A DNA stretch of 64,000 nucleotides from Chitinophaga pinensis (GCF_007896845.1 NZ_VOHS01000008.1:62001-126000), one strand, 5' to 3'; shown: positions 35,071 to 44,493, counted from the stretch's first letter. Notes: generated by a model from the sequence alone, not told the origin. Numbers and translations: made by a program.

Positions 35071-35078
35071 CAAAAGTA
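35071..35078 (-). promoter_or_regulatory. ABC exporter -7 promoter box
   Basis: On the minus strand TACTTTTG fits TAnnTTTG; only four bases separate it from the GTG start, so initiation would be at or next to the start codon. It abuts the terminator of the upstream gene. Confidence 0.5.
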
Positions 35079-35079
35079 T

Positions 35080-35123
35080 AAAGAAAAAGCCCTCCGGCAA
35101 TGTTGCCGGAGGGCTTTTTCTTT
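35080..35123. terminator. Terminator after the large secreted protein gene
   Basis: AAAGAAAAAGCCCTCCGGCA pairs with its complement ending GGCTTTTTCTTT: about 20 bp with a tiny loop. A/T runs flank both sides, so it works in either direction. Confidence 0.9.
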
Positions 35124-35137
35124 ATTTCATAATTCCT

Positions 35138-37339
35138 TTACTTGTCTTCCTTCATGATCTGTTTGTAGGCCTTGATAAAAATAGCACCCAGATTTTTGTG
35201 CGGAGGCACATAGTCGCTGAACAGTTCTTTATTACGTGCATCACCTGCAAAACGTTTACCTAATGCAGCCCACATCTGTACCCAGTCCACATTCTTACCG
35301 GCACGGATCGTCTCATCCAGTGTGCGGATAATTGGTTCATTTACGAAACGTGTACCCACCTGTTTGGAAGAGATGATATGTGCTTCCGGCGATTTCTGCA
35401 ATACAATTGCGAGGTTATGGTAACCACCACAGGAACCCAATACCACAATCTTGGCAGAACTCTGCAGATTATCCAGTGTAGTATTCACATGATAACTGTG
35501 CCCACGGTGAATGAAGACAGTCGGATGAATATCATTTTCATCCAGATATTCGCTCAGCTTCTCAATTGCTGTCTTATCTTCCGGCTCTTCCAGTGGCAGG
35601 TTGGCGTAAATGGTGATCGGCTTGCCTTTGGTAGACTGGATGGTTGTCCAGTACTTGTTCTTGCTGATCTTCCACTCGCTGGCCGGGAAGTTACCCATGA
35701 AGCTTACATATGAATCATGACCATCTTTATCTCCATAGAAGAATACCTGCTGGTATACACGGCCACTATCGCTCAGTAATGCATTATAGGTCACGAAGTT
35801 GATCGGCGGCAATTGCAATTTGGCTGCCATCTGGCTCGCTTTTGTTGAATCACTGCCGCTATTGTTTTCTGTATCGAAAAGACTGCCCAGCAGTTCGTAG
35901 ATCACAGTACCTCTTCTGTCTTTCTTACGTGATACGAACGTATAGTTTTTCTGCACTTCTTCGCGCAGGAAAGCCAGCAGTTTCTGATCGCGGATACTAC
36001 CGAATGAGTTGGCAACATCCACCGCATCTTCCAGATCTTCCGTTTTTTCAAGACTGCTCACATACTTCTTCATGAGGTAGTTCGCATTCTCGGGCGCCAT
36101 TGATTTCAGGAAGTTGTCGAGTGTATTGAAACCTGCTGCCATGGCGATGAATTTCTTGAACCTGTCAAATTCCACCAGCATCAGCAGACTATCTCCACGT
36201 GGAGGTTTCATACGAGCCATCATCTGGTCATACAAACCAGCGTTGTTATGGTTGGTATAACTGGAAGTATAGAGTTCTTCCTGACCGTTAACAATCAGAT
36301 AGTACAGTTCTTCCGGCGTAAAGTCTTTTACTATTCTGAAACGTACATTGGCAGGCTCTTCATGCAGGTCGTTCATCTCACGGATGTAACGCAGGGAACG
36401 TGCCTGCATATTTTCCAACATAGCTTTCAGACCAATGATATTTTCTCCGTTGTTCTTTCTGTGCTGCAGAACAATGGCGCTTTTTACCAGTTGTCTGAAG
36501 TATTTATCCTCATTTTCTACCACAGCAGAAAGCTTTTCTACGGTTGTTGTTCCTGCCATCAGTTCGTCTATAAACGGCAGAATCAGGGTAGAATTACCGG
36601 AATTACCTATCTGTACGATCAGTTGTACGATCGGATCGGGATTCTTTTTGATGGCGGTTGCCACCGGCGTATAAGAAGTAGCGTAAGTCAGTACCTGATT
36701 AGGGTATTTTCTGGCTACAGCTGCAATAACAGAATCAGTAGCCGGATATTCCAGATAGTTGCCTATCTGAGACATCACCGTTTCGAGGTTATTGAAAGCA
36801 AATTTTGCAAATAATACCCCACGGGCGTCCTTATAACCGGGATTGTCTTTGAAAGGTTCTATCATGCGCTCACCGGCATCAAAAGACAGTGGATACACAT
36901 AAGGCAGGATACTCTGCCCTTTGATATCAGCTTTCATCATCTCACGATAAGCAGTTACCATTACGGGCGCTTCTTCCGGAGCGATCCTAGTATAGGCACG
37001 TTTGGTGTTATAATCGTGGATCATTACATAGAGACCTGACAGGTACTTGATCTTCAGACGGTGATCCAGAGCAGAATCCAGTTCAATCTGGGTCTGCATA
37101 TCGTCAATCTGTTTAACGAGCGCATCTGTCACCTGCAGATTGATCGTCTGATCATCCGAAACACGTACCAGGTCATCCGCCTTTCCGTCAAATTTCAGTG
37201 CGGCAGCCTGTTCTTTATCGATATTATCATGGAAACCAATTCGTCCGATAGGTATATCAATTTTCTGAGTCGTCTGAGCATGCACCAGGGTCACCTGCAG
37301 GGTAACCAGCAATAAGATAACAGTTATAAATTTTTTCAT
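35138..37339 (-). CDS. Large secreted protein of unknown function with a His-Cys pair like clan CD peptidases
   Basis: 733 residues with signal peptide MKKFITVILLLVTLQVTLVHA. No family recognised. The N-terminal 480 residues are mostly helical and look repeat-like. The C-terminal part (about 540-733) alternates strands and helices and contains TVFIHRGHSYH (H614) followed 23 residues later by KIVVLGSCGGYHN (C637). That order, a hydrophobic strand then GH, a hydrophobic strand then a small residue and C, is the arrangement of caspase-fold peptidases such as separase, CHAT and clostripain. I infer a possible periplasmic cysteine peptidase; the rest of that fold is not proven. It has its own promoter (37383-37390) and terminator. 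Confidence 0.75.
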   Translation of the reverse strand: MKKFITVILLLVTLQVTLVHAQTTQKIDIPIGRIGFHDNIDKEQAAALKFDGKADDLVRVSDDQTINLQVTDALVKQIDDMQTQIELDSALDHRLKIKYLSGLYVMIHDYNTKRAYTRIAPEEAPVMVTAYREMMKADIKGQSILPYVYPLSFDAGERMIEPFKDNPGYKDARGVLFAKFAFNNLETVMSQIGNYLEYPATDSVIAAVARKYPNQVLTYATSYTPVATAIKKNPDPIVQLIVQIGNSGNSTLILPFIDELMAGTTTVEKLSAVVENEDKYFRQLVKSAIVLQHRKNNGENIIGLKAMLENMQARSLRYIREMNDLHEEPANVRFRIVKDFTPEELYYLIVNGQEELYTSSYTNHNNAGLYDQMMARMKPPRGDSLLMLVEFDRFKKFIAMAAGFNTLDNFLKSMAPENANYLMKKYVSSLEKTEDLEDAVDVANSFGSIRDQKLLAFLREEVQKNYTFVSRKKDRRGTVIYELLGSLFDTENNSGSDSTKASQMAAKLQLPPINFVTYNALLSDSGRVYQQVFFYGDKDGHDSYVSFMGNFPASEWKISKNKYWTTIQSTKGKPITIYANLPLEEPEDKTAIEKLSEYLDENDIHPTVFIHRGHSYHVNTTLDNLQSSAKIVVLGSCGGYHNLAIVLQKSPEAHIISSKQVGTRFVNEPIIRTLDETIRAGKNVDWVQMWAALGKRFAGDARNKELFSDYVPPHKNLGAIFIKAYKQIMKEDK

Positions 37340-37382
37340 TAATGTAAATAGGCTTTACTCTTACTTTATAAAGCTAGTATAG

Positions 37383-37390
37383 CAAATTTA
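37383..37390 (-). promoter_or_regulatory. -7 promoter box of the 35138-37339 gene
   Basis: On the minus strand TAAATTTG fits TAnnTTTG, 43 bases before the ATG. Confidence 0.5.
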
Positions 37391-37432
37391 CGACCAAAAT
37401 ACTACAGCACCGCATTTCCGGCCTTTTAGGTG

Positions 37433-37440
37433 TATTTTTG
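37433..37440 (+). promoter_or_regulatory. DUF1003 gene -7 promoter box
   Basis: TATTTTTG fits TAnnTTTG, 24 bases before the ATG at 37465. The alternative TTG start at 37438 would lie inside the box. Confidence 0.55.
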
Positions 37441-37464
37441 AGCATCCAAAACAGTGAGTGTCAC

Positions 37465-38211
37465 ATGCAAACGTTTATCAGTGATCTATCCGGAAAAACA
37501 TACCCTGCTTCCGAGAAGGTACATTGCCGCGCTGTCAGCAAGAATGTCCTGGAGCTTTTACAGAAAGATCATCCTCAGATCACTACGAAATCCCACCTCG
37601 CCGTCTCCGAAATCAATGAGTACAGGCAAAAGTATCTGGAACACCTGTTTTCCAAAGAGATCGGTGAACTGACCGAGATGGAGAAAATGGTGCTGGAAAA
37701 GCTAAAAGAGCATCAGACGCTGACCGACAAACTGGATGACGGGGAAAATCCGGCCTCTTTCTCTTTCGGGCAAAGGGTAGCCGATAAAATCGCCTCTTTC
37801 GGTGGCAGCTGGACATTCATCATTTCCTTTCTGGTATTCATTTTACTTTGGATGGCGGTCAACATTTACTGGCTGGCCAACAAAGGCTTTGACCCCTATC
37901 CTTTTATCCTGCTGAATCTCATACTGTCCTGTCTGGCCGCATTACAGGCACCCGTGATCATGATGAGTCAAAACCGGCAGGAAGAGAAAGACAGACAAAG
38001 GGCGAAAAATGACTATATGATCAATCTTAAGTCAGAACTGGAAGTAAGGATCCTCCACGAAAAGATTGACCATCTGATCCTCCATCAGCAACAGGATATG
38101 ATGGAAATACAACAAACGCAGCTGGAAATGCTGAATGAAGTCAATCAGGCTTTAAAAAAACTTGCAGGAAATGGTAATAACCATAAACATACGAATGAAA
38201 AACCTGTTTAA
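37465..38211 (+). CDS. DUF1003 domain membrane protein
   Basis: 248 residues from the ATG at 37465 (chosen because the TTG at 37438 is inside the promoter box). DUF1003 core: FGQRVADKIASFGGSWTFII at 101-120, two membrane helices at about 117-137 and 146-168, and the signature LNLILSCLAALQAPVIMMSQNRQEEKDR just after. A long charged C-terminal helix (about 170-235) with KIDHLILHQQQDMMEIQQTQ is probably a coiled coil. Function unknown. The N-terminal region carries a short C-containing segment (KVHCRAVSKNV) of unknown use. Confidence 0.9.
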   Translation: MQTFISDLSGKTYPASEKVHCRAVSKNVLELLQKDHPQITTKSHLAVSEINEYRQKYLEHLFSKEIGELTEMEKMVLEKLKEHQTLTDKLDDGENPASFSFGQRVADKIASFGGSWTFIISFLVFILLWMAVNIYWLANKGFDPYPFILLNLILSCLAALQAPVIMMSQNRQEEKDRQRAKNDYMINLKSELEVRILHEKIDHLILHQQQDMMEIQQTQLEMLNEVNQALKKLAGNGNNHKHTNEKPV

Positions 38212-38349
38212 TAATACTATTATACCATAAGCAAAGCCAGCCAGAAATGCTGTACTTTTGTATTACTTGTATCCCTGTACTGTTCTGCGTTGTGATCGAA
38301 TTAACAATTAGATAATGTTAATTTTTCATTAATAGCAAAGTCGACGTTA

Positions 38350-38357
38350 TAATTTTG
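38350..38357 (+). promoter_or_regulatory. Promoter box ahead of the PhoB-like regulator
   Basis: TAATTTTG fits TAnnTTTG, 25 bases before the ATG. A second match, TACTTTTG at 38253-38260, lies 97 bases further upstream and could be an additional start. Confidence 0.5.
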
Positions 38358-38382
38358 TGTCGTCTTTAAAAAGTCAAAGTAT

Positions 38383-39066
38383 ATGATAGACCAAGCGGTT
38401 GCAGGTAAAATATTGGTGGTGGATGATGAAATCGACATTCTGGAAATTATCAGCTATAATCTGAAATCAGCAGGATATGATACCATTACGGCAAAGGATG
38501 GCAGTGAAGCTGTACAGAAAGCGAAAGTATTCCGCCCCGACCTAATCATGCTTGATATCATGATGCCAAACAAAAACGGTATCGATACCTGCCGGGAAAT
38601 TAGAAAATTGCCTGAGTTTAAAGATACTATGGTGCTGTTCCTGACAGCCCTGAATGATGAAAAATCAGAAATTGATGGTCTGAATATGGGTGCTGATGAC
38701 TACATCGCAAAACCAATCAAACCAAAATTGCTGGTAAGCCGTATCAACGCGCTTTTCCGCCGTCTGCACAAACCTGAAGATACACAGGTACAGTTGGGCG
38801 ACCTGATTATCGACCGTGAAAAATTCACCGTAACATACAAAGGTCAGGAGATCATTCTGGCTAAGAAAGAGTTCGAATTGCTGCAGTTACTGGCTTCGAA
38901 ACCCGGCCGCGTATTCCTCCGGAATGAGATTCTCAATCAGGTATGGGGTACAGAAGTAATTGTAGGTGACCGTACTATTGATGTGCACATCCGTAAAATA
39001 CGCCAGAAAATAGGTATTGACCTTATCACCACTGTTAAGGGAGTTGGCTACAAATTCGAAATGTAG
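38383..39066 (+). CDS. PhoB-like response regulator
   Basis: 227 residues. Receiver with D14/D15, phospho-acceptor D58 (DLIMLDIMMPNKNG) and lysine in DDYIAKPIKP; winged helix with LAKKEFELLQLLASKPGRVF and VGDRTIDVHIRKIRQKIG, ending GVGYKFEM. It precedes a histidine kinase on the same strand, separated by about 146 bases, and the porin O/P gene lies just past the kinase on the other strand, so a phosphate-starvation role is plausible (inference). Confidence 0.93.
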   Translation: MIDQAVAGKILVVDDEIDILEIISYNLKSAGYDTITAKDGSEAVQKAKVFRPDLIMLDIMMPNKNGIDTCREIRKLPEFKDTMVLFLTALNDEKSEIDGLNMGADDYIAKPIKPKLLVSRINALFRRLHKPEDTQVQLGDLIIDREKFTVTYKGQEIILAKKEFELLQLLASKPGRVFLRNEILNQVWGTEVIVGDRTIDVHIRKIRQKIGIDLITTVKGVGYKFEM

Positions 39067-39212
39067 ATCTCTGCTCAAATCTCTACCATTTAACCACCAT
39101 TATTCGTAACGGCGATACGCTAACGGGTATTGCGTATCCAGTCTTGTGTGTTATGTCAAGTGAAAAATTTGGTTTAATTTCCCGCTATTATAGCAATTAC
39201 TCACTTTGGAGT

Positions 39213-40259
39213 ATGTTTAAAGCCAAAAATCTTTCTCCGCAGAAACTGGCAGGTTTTACTGCCCTCATACTTTCAGCTATCATTACGCTGGGCACTTTGT
39301 TGATCAATGCTCCGTGGAAAATAGTCCTGATTGCTTTCTTACTGACGTTCCTCGTCTCTTATTACCTGTATCTGTATACGCTGCAGAACTTCATTTACAG
39401 GAAAATAAAACTCATCTATAAATTCATCTATCAGACTAAAGCGTCCAAGAGAGAAGAGTTCTTCAACAAGAACATCCTGCCTCTGAAAACGATCGAGGAA
39501 GTAAGTGAAGACGTAGAGAAATGGGCCAGCCAGAAAAAAGAGGAACTCGACAACCTCCGCCGTAATGAGGAATTCCGTAAAGAATTTCTGTTAAACCTCA
39601 GTCACGAGCTGAAGACGCCGATCTTCGCCGTACAGGGATATATACATACACTGCTGGATGGTGCACTGGAAGATCCGAATGTAAATAAGCTGTTCCTGAA
39701 GAACGCTACCAAAAATATCGACAGACTTTGCCGTCTGATAGACGATCTGGACGAAATATCCAAACTGGAAAGTGGTGAAATGACCATCAATGCGGAAAAC
39801 TTCGTTATTCAGGACCTGATCAAGGATGTATTCGATACCCTGTCTCTCAAAGCCAACACCAAAGGCATCAAATTCAACGTGAAGAAAGGCTGTGAAGCCC
39901 CTATACACGTAATGGCCGATAAGGAAAAGGTAAGACAGGTACTGATCAATCTCGTAGACAACTCCATCAAATACGGCCGCACCGATGGCCATACAGTCGC
40001 CAGCATCTATGTAATGGATGACAAACGCGTACTGATAGAGATATCAGACGATGGTATTGGTATTGCAGAAGAACACCTTCCACGTGTATTCGAACGCTTC
40101 TACCGCACAGACAGAGCCCGTAGCCGCGATATCGGTGGTACTGGTCTCGGACTGGCTATCGTGAAACATATCATTGAAGCACACGGTCAGACCATCAACA
40201 TCCGCAGTAAACCTGAAATAGGTTCTACTTTCGGTTTCACACTGGAATCAGGGGAATAA
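39213..40259 (+). CDS. PhoR-like sensor histidine kinase
   Basis: 348 residues from the ATG at 39213 (MFKAKNLSPQKLAGFTALIL). The frame also offers an ATG at 39153 and a TTG at 39144; I prefer 39213 because it places the first helix near the N-terminus. Two membrane helices (about 13-31 and 36-56) with almost no periplasmic loop, then HisKA with H131 (LLNLSHELKTPIF) and an ATPase domain (NLVDNSIKYG, EISDDGIGIAEEHL, GGTGLGLAIVKHI). The lack of a periplasmic sensor suggests the signal comes from a membrane or cytoplasmic partner, as for PhoR. It ends 2 bases from the convergent porin gene. Confidence 0.9.
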   Translation: MFKAKNLSPQKLAGFTALILSAIITLGTLLINAPWKIVLIAFLLTFLVSYYLYLYTLQNFIYRKIKLIYKFIYQTKASKREEFFNKNILPLKTIEEVSEDVEKWASQKKEELDNLRRNEEFRKEFLLNLSHELKTPIFAVQGYIHTLLDGALEDPNVNKLFLKNATKNIDRLCRLIDDLDEISKLESGEMTINAENFVIQDLIKDVFDTLSLKANTKGIKFNVKKGCEAPIHVMADKEKVRQVLINLVDNSIKYGRTDGHTVASIYVMDDKRVLIEISDDGIGIAEEHLPRVFERFYRTDRARSRDIGGTGLGLAIVKHIIEAHGQTINIRSKPEIGSTFGFTLESGE

Positions 40260-40261
40260 GC

Positions 40262-41584
40262 TTAGAAACGGTATTGTAACCTGCAGGTAAACACATTATC
40301 CGGCAGGTCTTCCGTATAACCGGCCAGTGAAGTCTCTTCATTCTTTACAATGTCGTAGTACAACATCACCTTCATATTTGGATTGAAGTAATGTACATAT
40401 CCCAATCCAAGGGTATTGTAACGGATATCCGCGGCCGACATACCACTACCGGCTGCGCCGATCTCTTTTCCTTTTGCTTTCTTGTTTGGATCATACCAAT
40501 CGTATTTTATCACGATCAGATCTCTCGGATTACCAAGGTTTTGCATATAATACAGGTAAGCACCGTCAAACTTGCGGATATACAAAGGCGAATTTACACC
40601 GCCACTGGCAGGAATGGTACCAGGGGTCTCTGAAGTAGCAGCGGTTGCCGTTTGTGTACCACGCAGGTATTCCATACGAAACTCGGTCGCTCCCTTCCCC
40701 TTCCCGTTCGGAATGCGCAACTGCATATCTGCTCCATAGTAATGCCTTGGAGCGATCTTTCCCATATTACTTGCTGTAGAATCAACGTAATAGGCAGGTT
40801 TGCCTGATTGCAGCCCTGTTCTGTATATATTTCTGGTAAACTGCTCCATCCCTCCATACAACATGGAAACAGCTGCTGATAAGCGCCAGTTACGGCTGTT
40901 CAGTTTTATTGGCTTTATCGCCCAGCGGGTAATGATGTCTTTATGACTGTCAAAATCGCTGGTGGCCGTAAGGCCCTGTCCATTAAACAGACCAACGTCT
41001 ATTTTCATAAACTTCAGGGGATGATTGGGACGTCGGGGCTCAAAACTGACCATTGCCCCGATATCACGCTCCGTACGCATCAGGATCTGAGACATACGAC
41101 CACGTTCGGGCGTCTCACGGTCTCCTGATGACAGGTTTACCTCATAACTGATCGGACGGGCAAACATACCCGCGGTCAGAGAAAATACATCCCATTTATT
41201 CTCGAAAATACGGCCGAAGAAATCGCGGATAAATACCCCTCTTTCTGTACCATCAAACTGGAAAGCAAATTGCACCACTGGCATATGGGCATCGTCATAA
41301 CGCGCATAATCGAGACGAAAACGCCCACGACGCAGAGAAAACCTGTTATCTACCTCATCGGGAAAATTACCTGCGGCATAGCTATCTATCCCCTTATGTG
41401 TGGCATACTGGAACTGTGGCTGTATATAGCCACTAAAACGCACAGCATCATACTTCTGATAAAGTGAGAACATGCCTTTACCCACACTGGTGGTCGTATC
41501 GATCATGTCCATCAGAAACTGGCCCCGGGCAATACCGGAGCATAACAAAGGCAAGCAAATGATTGCCATATGTTTTAGTCGCAT
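40262..41584 (-). CDS. Porin O/P-type outer-membrane protein
   Basis: 440 residues with signal peptide MRLKHMAIICLPLLCSGIARG. The barrel pattern of OprO/OprP-like porins is recognisable: FSGYIQPQFQYATHKGIDSY, FSLRRGRFRLDYARYD, DGTERGVFIRDFFGRIF and a C-terminal strand ending in CRLQYRF with terminal phenylalanine. The family imports phosphate or polyphosphate in Pseudomonas, but many Bacteroidota members are uncharacterised. Converges on the PhoR-like kinase with no room for a terminator. Confidence 0.88.
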   Translation of the reverse strand: MRLKHMAIICLPLLCSGIARGQFLMDMIDTTTSVGKGMFSLYQKYDAVRFSGYIQPQFQYATHKGIDSYAAGNFPDEVDNRFSLRRGRFRLDYARYDDAHMPVVQFAFQFDGTERGVFIRDFFGRIFENKWDVFSLTAGMFARPISYEVNLSSGDRETPERGRMSQILMRTERDIGAMVSFEPRRPNHPLKFMKIDVGLFNGQGLTATSDFDSHKDIITRWAIKPIKLNSRNWRLSAAVSMLYGGMEQFTRNIYRTGLQSGKPAYYVDSTASNMGKIAPRHYYGADMQLRIPNGKGKGATEFRMEYLRGTQTATAATSETPGTIPASGGVNSPLYIRKFDGAYLYYMQNLGNPRDLIVIKYDWYDPNKKAKGKEIGAAGSGMSAADIRYNTLGLGYVHYFNPNMKVMLYYDIVKNEETSLAGYTEDLPDNVFTCRLQYRF

Positions 41585-41675
41585 TCAGGAAAATTTGCGC
41601 AAAGCAACGGAAAAAGAATCTGATAACAAAAACTTAACAACCAAACGATGCTTCAGTTGTATGCCGGGTCCAAAT

Positions 41676-41708
41676 AAAAAGGGCTGTCCCTTCGGCGGGA
41701 CAGCCCTT
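41676..41708 (-). terminator. Terminator of the acyltransferase cassette
   Basis: AAGGGCTGTCCC/GGGACAGCCCTT, 12-bp perfect stem with a 6-nt loop, followed on the minus strand by TTTATTTGG, just past the MBOAT stop. Confidence 0.9.
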
Positions 41709-41737
41709 ACATATCATTACGCCCCGGGGGCCGGTAT

Positions 41738-43222
41738 TTAAAACTGCAGATAAATAGGCATCATCGTCTCGGTAGACTTCACCTGAATCAGGATCCAGAA
41801 GAATAACACCATAATCGCAACGTTAGCAACAACAGGCACCCTTGCCAGTGACTGTTCTGTAAACACCTCAGCACGTTTGGGCAGGAAGTGCAGGATAAAG
41901 CCCAGCAACATTACCCAGAATACTGCTGTATAGCCATTATAAAGCTCCAGCCACACTTCAGGCTGAAAATCAAATGTTATCTGATGTAACAGGTTCCAGG
42001 CATCCTGGAAAGTACTTGCCTTAAAGAATACCCAACAGAAGCAGACAAAATGGAAAGTGATGATAACTCCACCTATTTTCATGAGATTCCCCAGCCAGCC
42101 GCTTGTACCACCACCGCGTTTCTTCACCCAGTCCAGACGTACCTTATCTACCGCCAGCGCACCTCCATGCATCGCTCCCCAGAAAATGAAATTCCAGTTC
42201 GCACCATGCCAGAAACCACCGATCAGCATGGTCAGTCCAAGATTGATATACTGACGGAACTTCCCTTTACGGTTACCGCCCAGAGGAATGTACAGATAGT
42301 CTCTCAACCAGGAAGACAGCGAAATATGCCAGCGACGCCAGAACTCTGTAATGTTGGAACTCTGGTAAGGAGAATCAAAGTTGGCCGGGATCTTAAAGCC
42401 TGTCCAGCGGGCAATGCCTATTGCGATATCGGAATAACCTGAAAAGTCACAGTAGATGATCAGCGCGTACCCATATACCCCCAGCAGACATTCCAGACCG
42501 GTGTGTTTGGATGGATCATCGAAAATATATTGTACGAAGTTCTGATGGATGAAGTCTGAGATCACCATTTTCTTAAACAGACCTGCCATAATCAGGTACA
42601 TCCCCTTTCCGATATCTTCTGAAGTCAGTTCATACGGTTTAGATATCTGCGGAATAAAGTCATGTGCCCTTACAATCGGTCCCATCATCAATTTTGGGAA
42701 AAATGACAGGAAGAAAAGGTAATCCATGAAATTGTCAACCGGTTTAAACTCCTTCCTGTATACATCAACCGTATAACTGAGGTTCTCAAATGTATAGAAG
42801 GAAATACCGATTGGAAGCATCAGCTTCAGCAAAGGAATATCACCATTGGATACCTGATTGACGATACCAATAAAGAAGTCTGTATACTTGAAATAAAACA
42901 ACAATCCGAGGTTCAGTACGATACTAAGTATCAGCAGGCCCTTTCGCTTCCGGTCGTCTTCTGACTCGTAGATCCTTCGGGATAGATTAAAGTCAACGAT
43001 CGCGGAAAGAATGACAAGCCCTACGAATATGCCGCAGGCTTTATAAAAGAAGTAAAGTGAAAAGAAGGTGAATACGGCAACTCTTCCCTCCTTACTCCAT
43101 GATACCGCAAGGTAACAGAGTAAAAAAGTGACAAAGTAAAACAGGAAAAAAGTGCTGTTTAACAGTAATGGATCATCTTTATGGTACAGTAGGATATCCA
43201 GCAGCTTATTAACATCGATCAT
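41738..43222 (-). CDS. MBOAT family O-acyltransferase (AlgI/PatA-like)
   Basis: 494 residues, many membrane helices. Contains the AlgI/PatA/DltB pattern: LPIGISFYTFENLSYTVDVY, FFPKLMMGPIVRA, DFSGYSDIAIGIARWTGF, TEFWRRWHISLSSWLRDYLY and catalytic histidine H339 in IGGFWHGANW. Such proteins move acetyl groups across the inner membrane for O-acetylation of a periplasmic polymer. The start overlaps the end of the SGNH hydrolase gene by 4 bases. Together with two SGNH proteins and a glucosaminidase this forms a four-gene unit; peptidoglycan or an exopolysaccharide are both possible targets. Confidence 0.92.
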   Translation of the reverse strand: MIDVNKLLDILLYHKDDPLLLNSTFFLFYFVTFLLCYLAVSWSKEGRVAVFTFFSLYFFYKACGIFVGLVILSAIVDFNLSRRIYESEDDRKRKGLLILSIVLNLGLLFYFKYTDFFIGIVNQVSNGDIPLLKLMLPIGISFYTFENLSYTVDVYRKEFKPVDNFMDYLFFLSFFPKLMMGPIVRAHDFIPQISKPYELTSEDIGKGMYLIMAGLFKKMVISDFIHQNFVQYIFDDPSKHTGLECLLGVYGYALIIYCDFSGYSDIAIGIARWTGFKIPANFDSPYQSSNITEFWRRWHISLSSWLRDYLYIPLGGNRKGKFRQYINLGLTMLIGGFWHGANWNFIFWGAMHGGALAVDKVRLDWVKKRGGGTSGWLGNLMKIGGVIITFHFVCFCWVFFKASTFQDAWNLLHQITFDFQPEVWLELYNGYTAVFWVMLLGFILHFLPKRAEVFTEQSLARVPVVANVAIMVLFFWILIQVKSTETMMPIYLQF

Positions 43223-44493
43223 TCAGCGATATTTTTATGAGTCTTTTCTACTTTTAAATATTTGTCATAGCTGTTCCGCAATGCCTCGTACAGCAATTTA
43301 CCCTGCAACTGATACCCACGGGCGTTAAAGTGAACATGGTCACCTGCCCAGGCGCCGGCAAAAGCTTTTGTCATCGTTTTATTGACAGCATTGAAGTTCC
43401 AGCAGGCCAGTCCGTTCTCCCGGCAATAACTCATCATTTGCTGTGTAACGACTGCTATATAAGGATTCGGATAATATGCAATACGATAATATGTCTTGTA
43501 TTTCTTACCGACCTTCTTCCGGTAAGCTTTTTTGCTGACGCGCTTACACTCAGGTGGTGTAGTCATCACGATACAGGCATTGGGCTGGTATTTCCGGATC
43601 ATCTTCACGGCATCATCCATCTGTGTGCGGAATGCCTGTGCGTTTAATGCGCCATAAGCTTCATTTGTACCCAAAGAAATGACAACAAGCTGTGGCTGCA
43701 TCACCTCCATTTCAGAGACGAGGGTGTTATTGTTATCATTATAGTGCTGGAACATCGCCCCGTTAATCCCTACAGCACTATATAACACACCATTATGCCC
43801 GTTCTGGAGCAGTGCGCCGTAAAAGCGGAATGGCTGTGTATTCTGACGGTCCCATCTTACCTGAAAGGACTGTACAGCTTCGGGAAAGGTAACAGAAGCT
43901 TTTCTCAGCGTTGTACCCGCACCTTCAAATGGCGTAGCGGATATATCAACGCCTGCTCCCGGAATAGTCACCGGCGCATCATTTGTGCCTGCATCATAGA
44001 AGAGTTCTGCCTGACGGATATTGTTATCCATTTTTTCATCCTCCTCCCGGCCATTGTAGGCCAATGCGGGTGCTTCATTTCTGGAAGTGAGTACAATAGC
44101 GCCCGGTCCCAGTATGTCGGTAGACTTATTTCTGTCAATGATCTTATCAACGTCCCATCTGCCGGTACTGTTCCAACGATAGTCTGAAGGACCATTTGTA
44201 TTGGCCAGGTTATAGGGGAATACCCATCCCCGGCCTGCGCTTCCAAAATCCTGTTGCAGGAAGAAAGCAGTAGTAAACGGAAAGAAGCCTGCCTGTATAT
44301 GGGAATCTCCCAGATGCAGAACAGATACAACGTTGCTATCAGCGTGGTGCAGTGCCTTGAAGAAACGGAACAGTGCCGTATCCTGGGCAATAGTATTGCT
44401 CTGCCCCGCAACGACGCTGCTAATGGTAGTCAACACTCCTGTAAATAAACTGATAATTCCTTTCTTACTGGCGTTCCAGCTGCTTATATTCAT
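43219..44493 (-). CDS. SGNH/GDSL hydrolase-family protein (first of two)
   Basis: 424 residues, exported (hydrophobic segment about 11-29, ISLFTGVLTTISSVVAG). Catalytic serine S64 in HLGDSHIQAGF, LGTNEAYG block, and D385/H388 in GDHVHFNARGY: the complete SGNH triad. A beta-rich insertion occupies roughly 130-250. Probable O-acyltransferase or O-acetylesterase acting with the MBOAT protein, as PatB or AlgX/J do elsewhere. Overlaps its neighbours on both sides (4 and 29 bases), which implies translational coupling. Confidence 0.88.
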   Translation of the reverse strand: MNISSWNASKKGIISLFTGVLTTISSVVAGQSNTIAQDTALFRFFKALHHADSNVVSVLHLGDSHIQAGFFPFTTAFFLQQDFGSAGRGWVFPYNLANTNGPSDYRWNSTGRWDVDKIIDRNKSTDILGPGAIVLTSRNEAPALAYNGREEDEKMDNNIRQAELFYDAGTNDAPVTIPGAGVDISATPFEGAGTTLRKASVTFPEAVQSFQVRWDRQNTQPFRFYGALLQNGHNGVLYSAVGINGAMFQHYNDNNNTLVSEMEVMQPQLVVISLGTNEAYGALNAQAFRTQMDDAVKMIRKYQPNACIVMTTPPECKRVSKKAYRKKVGKKYKTYYRIAYYPNPYIAVVTQQMMSYCRENGLACWNFNAVNKTMTKAFAGAWAGDHVHFNARGYQLQGKLLYEALRNSYDKYLKVEKTHKNIAE

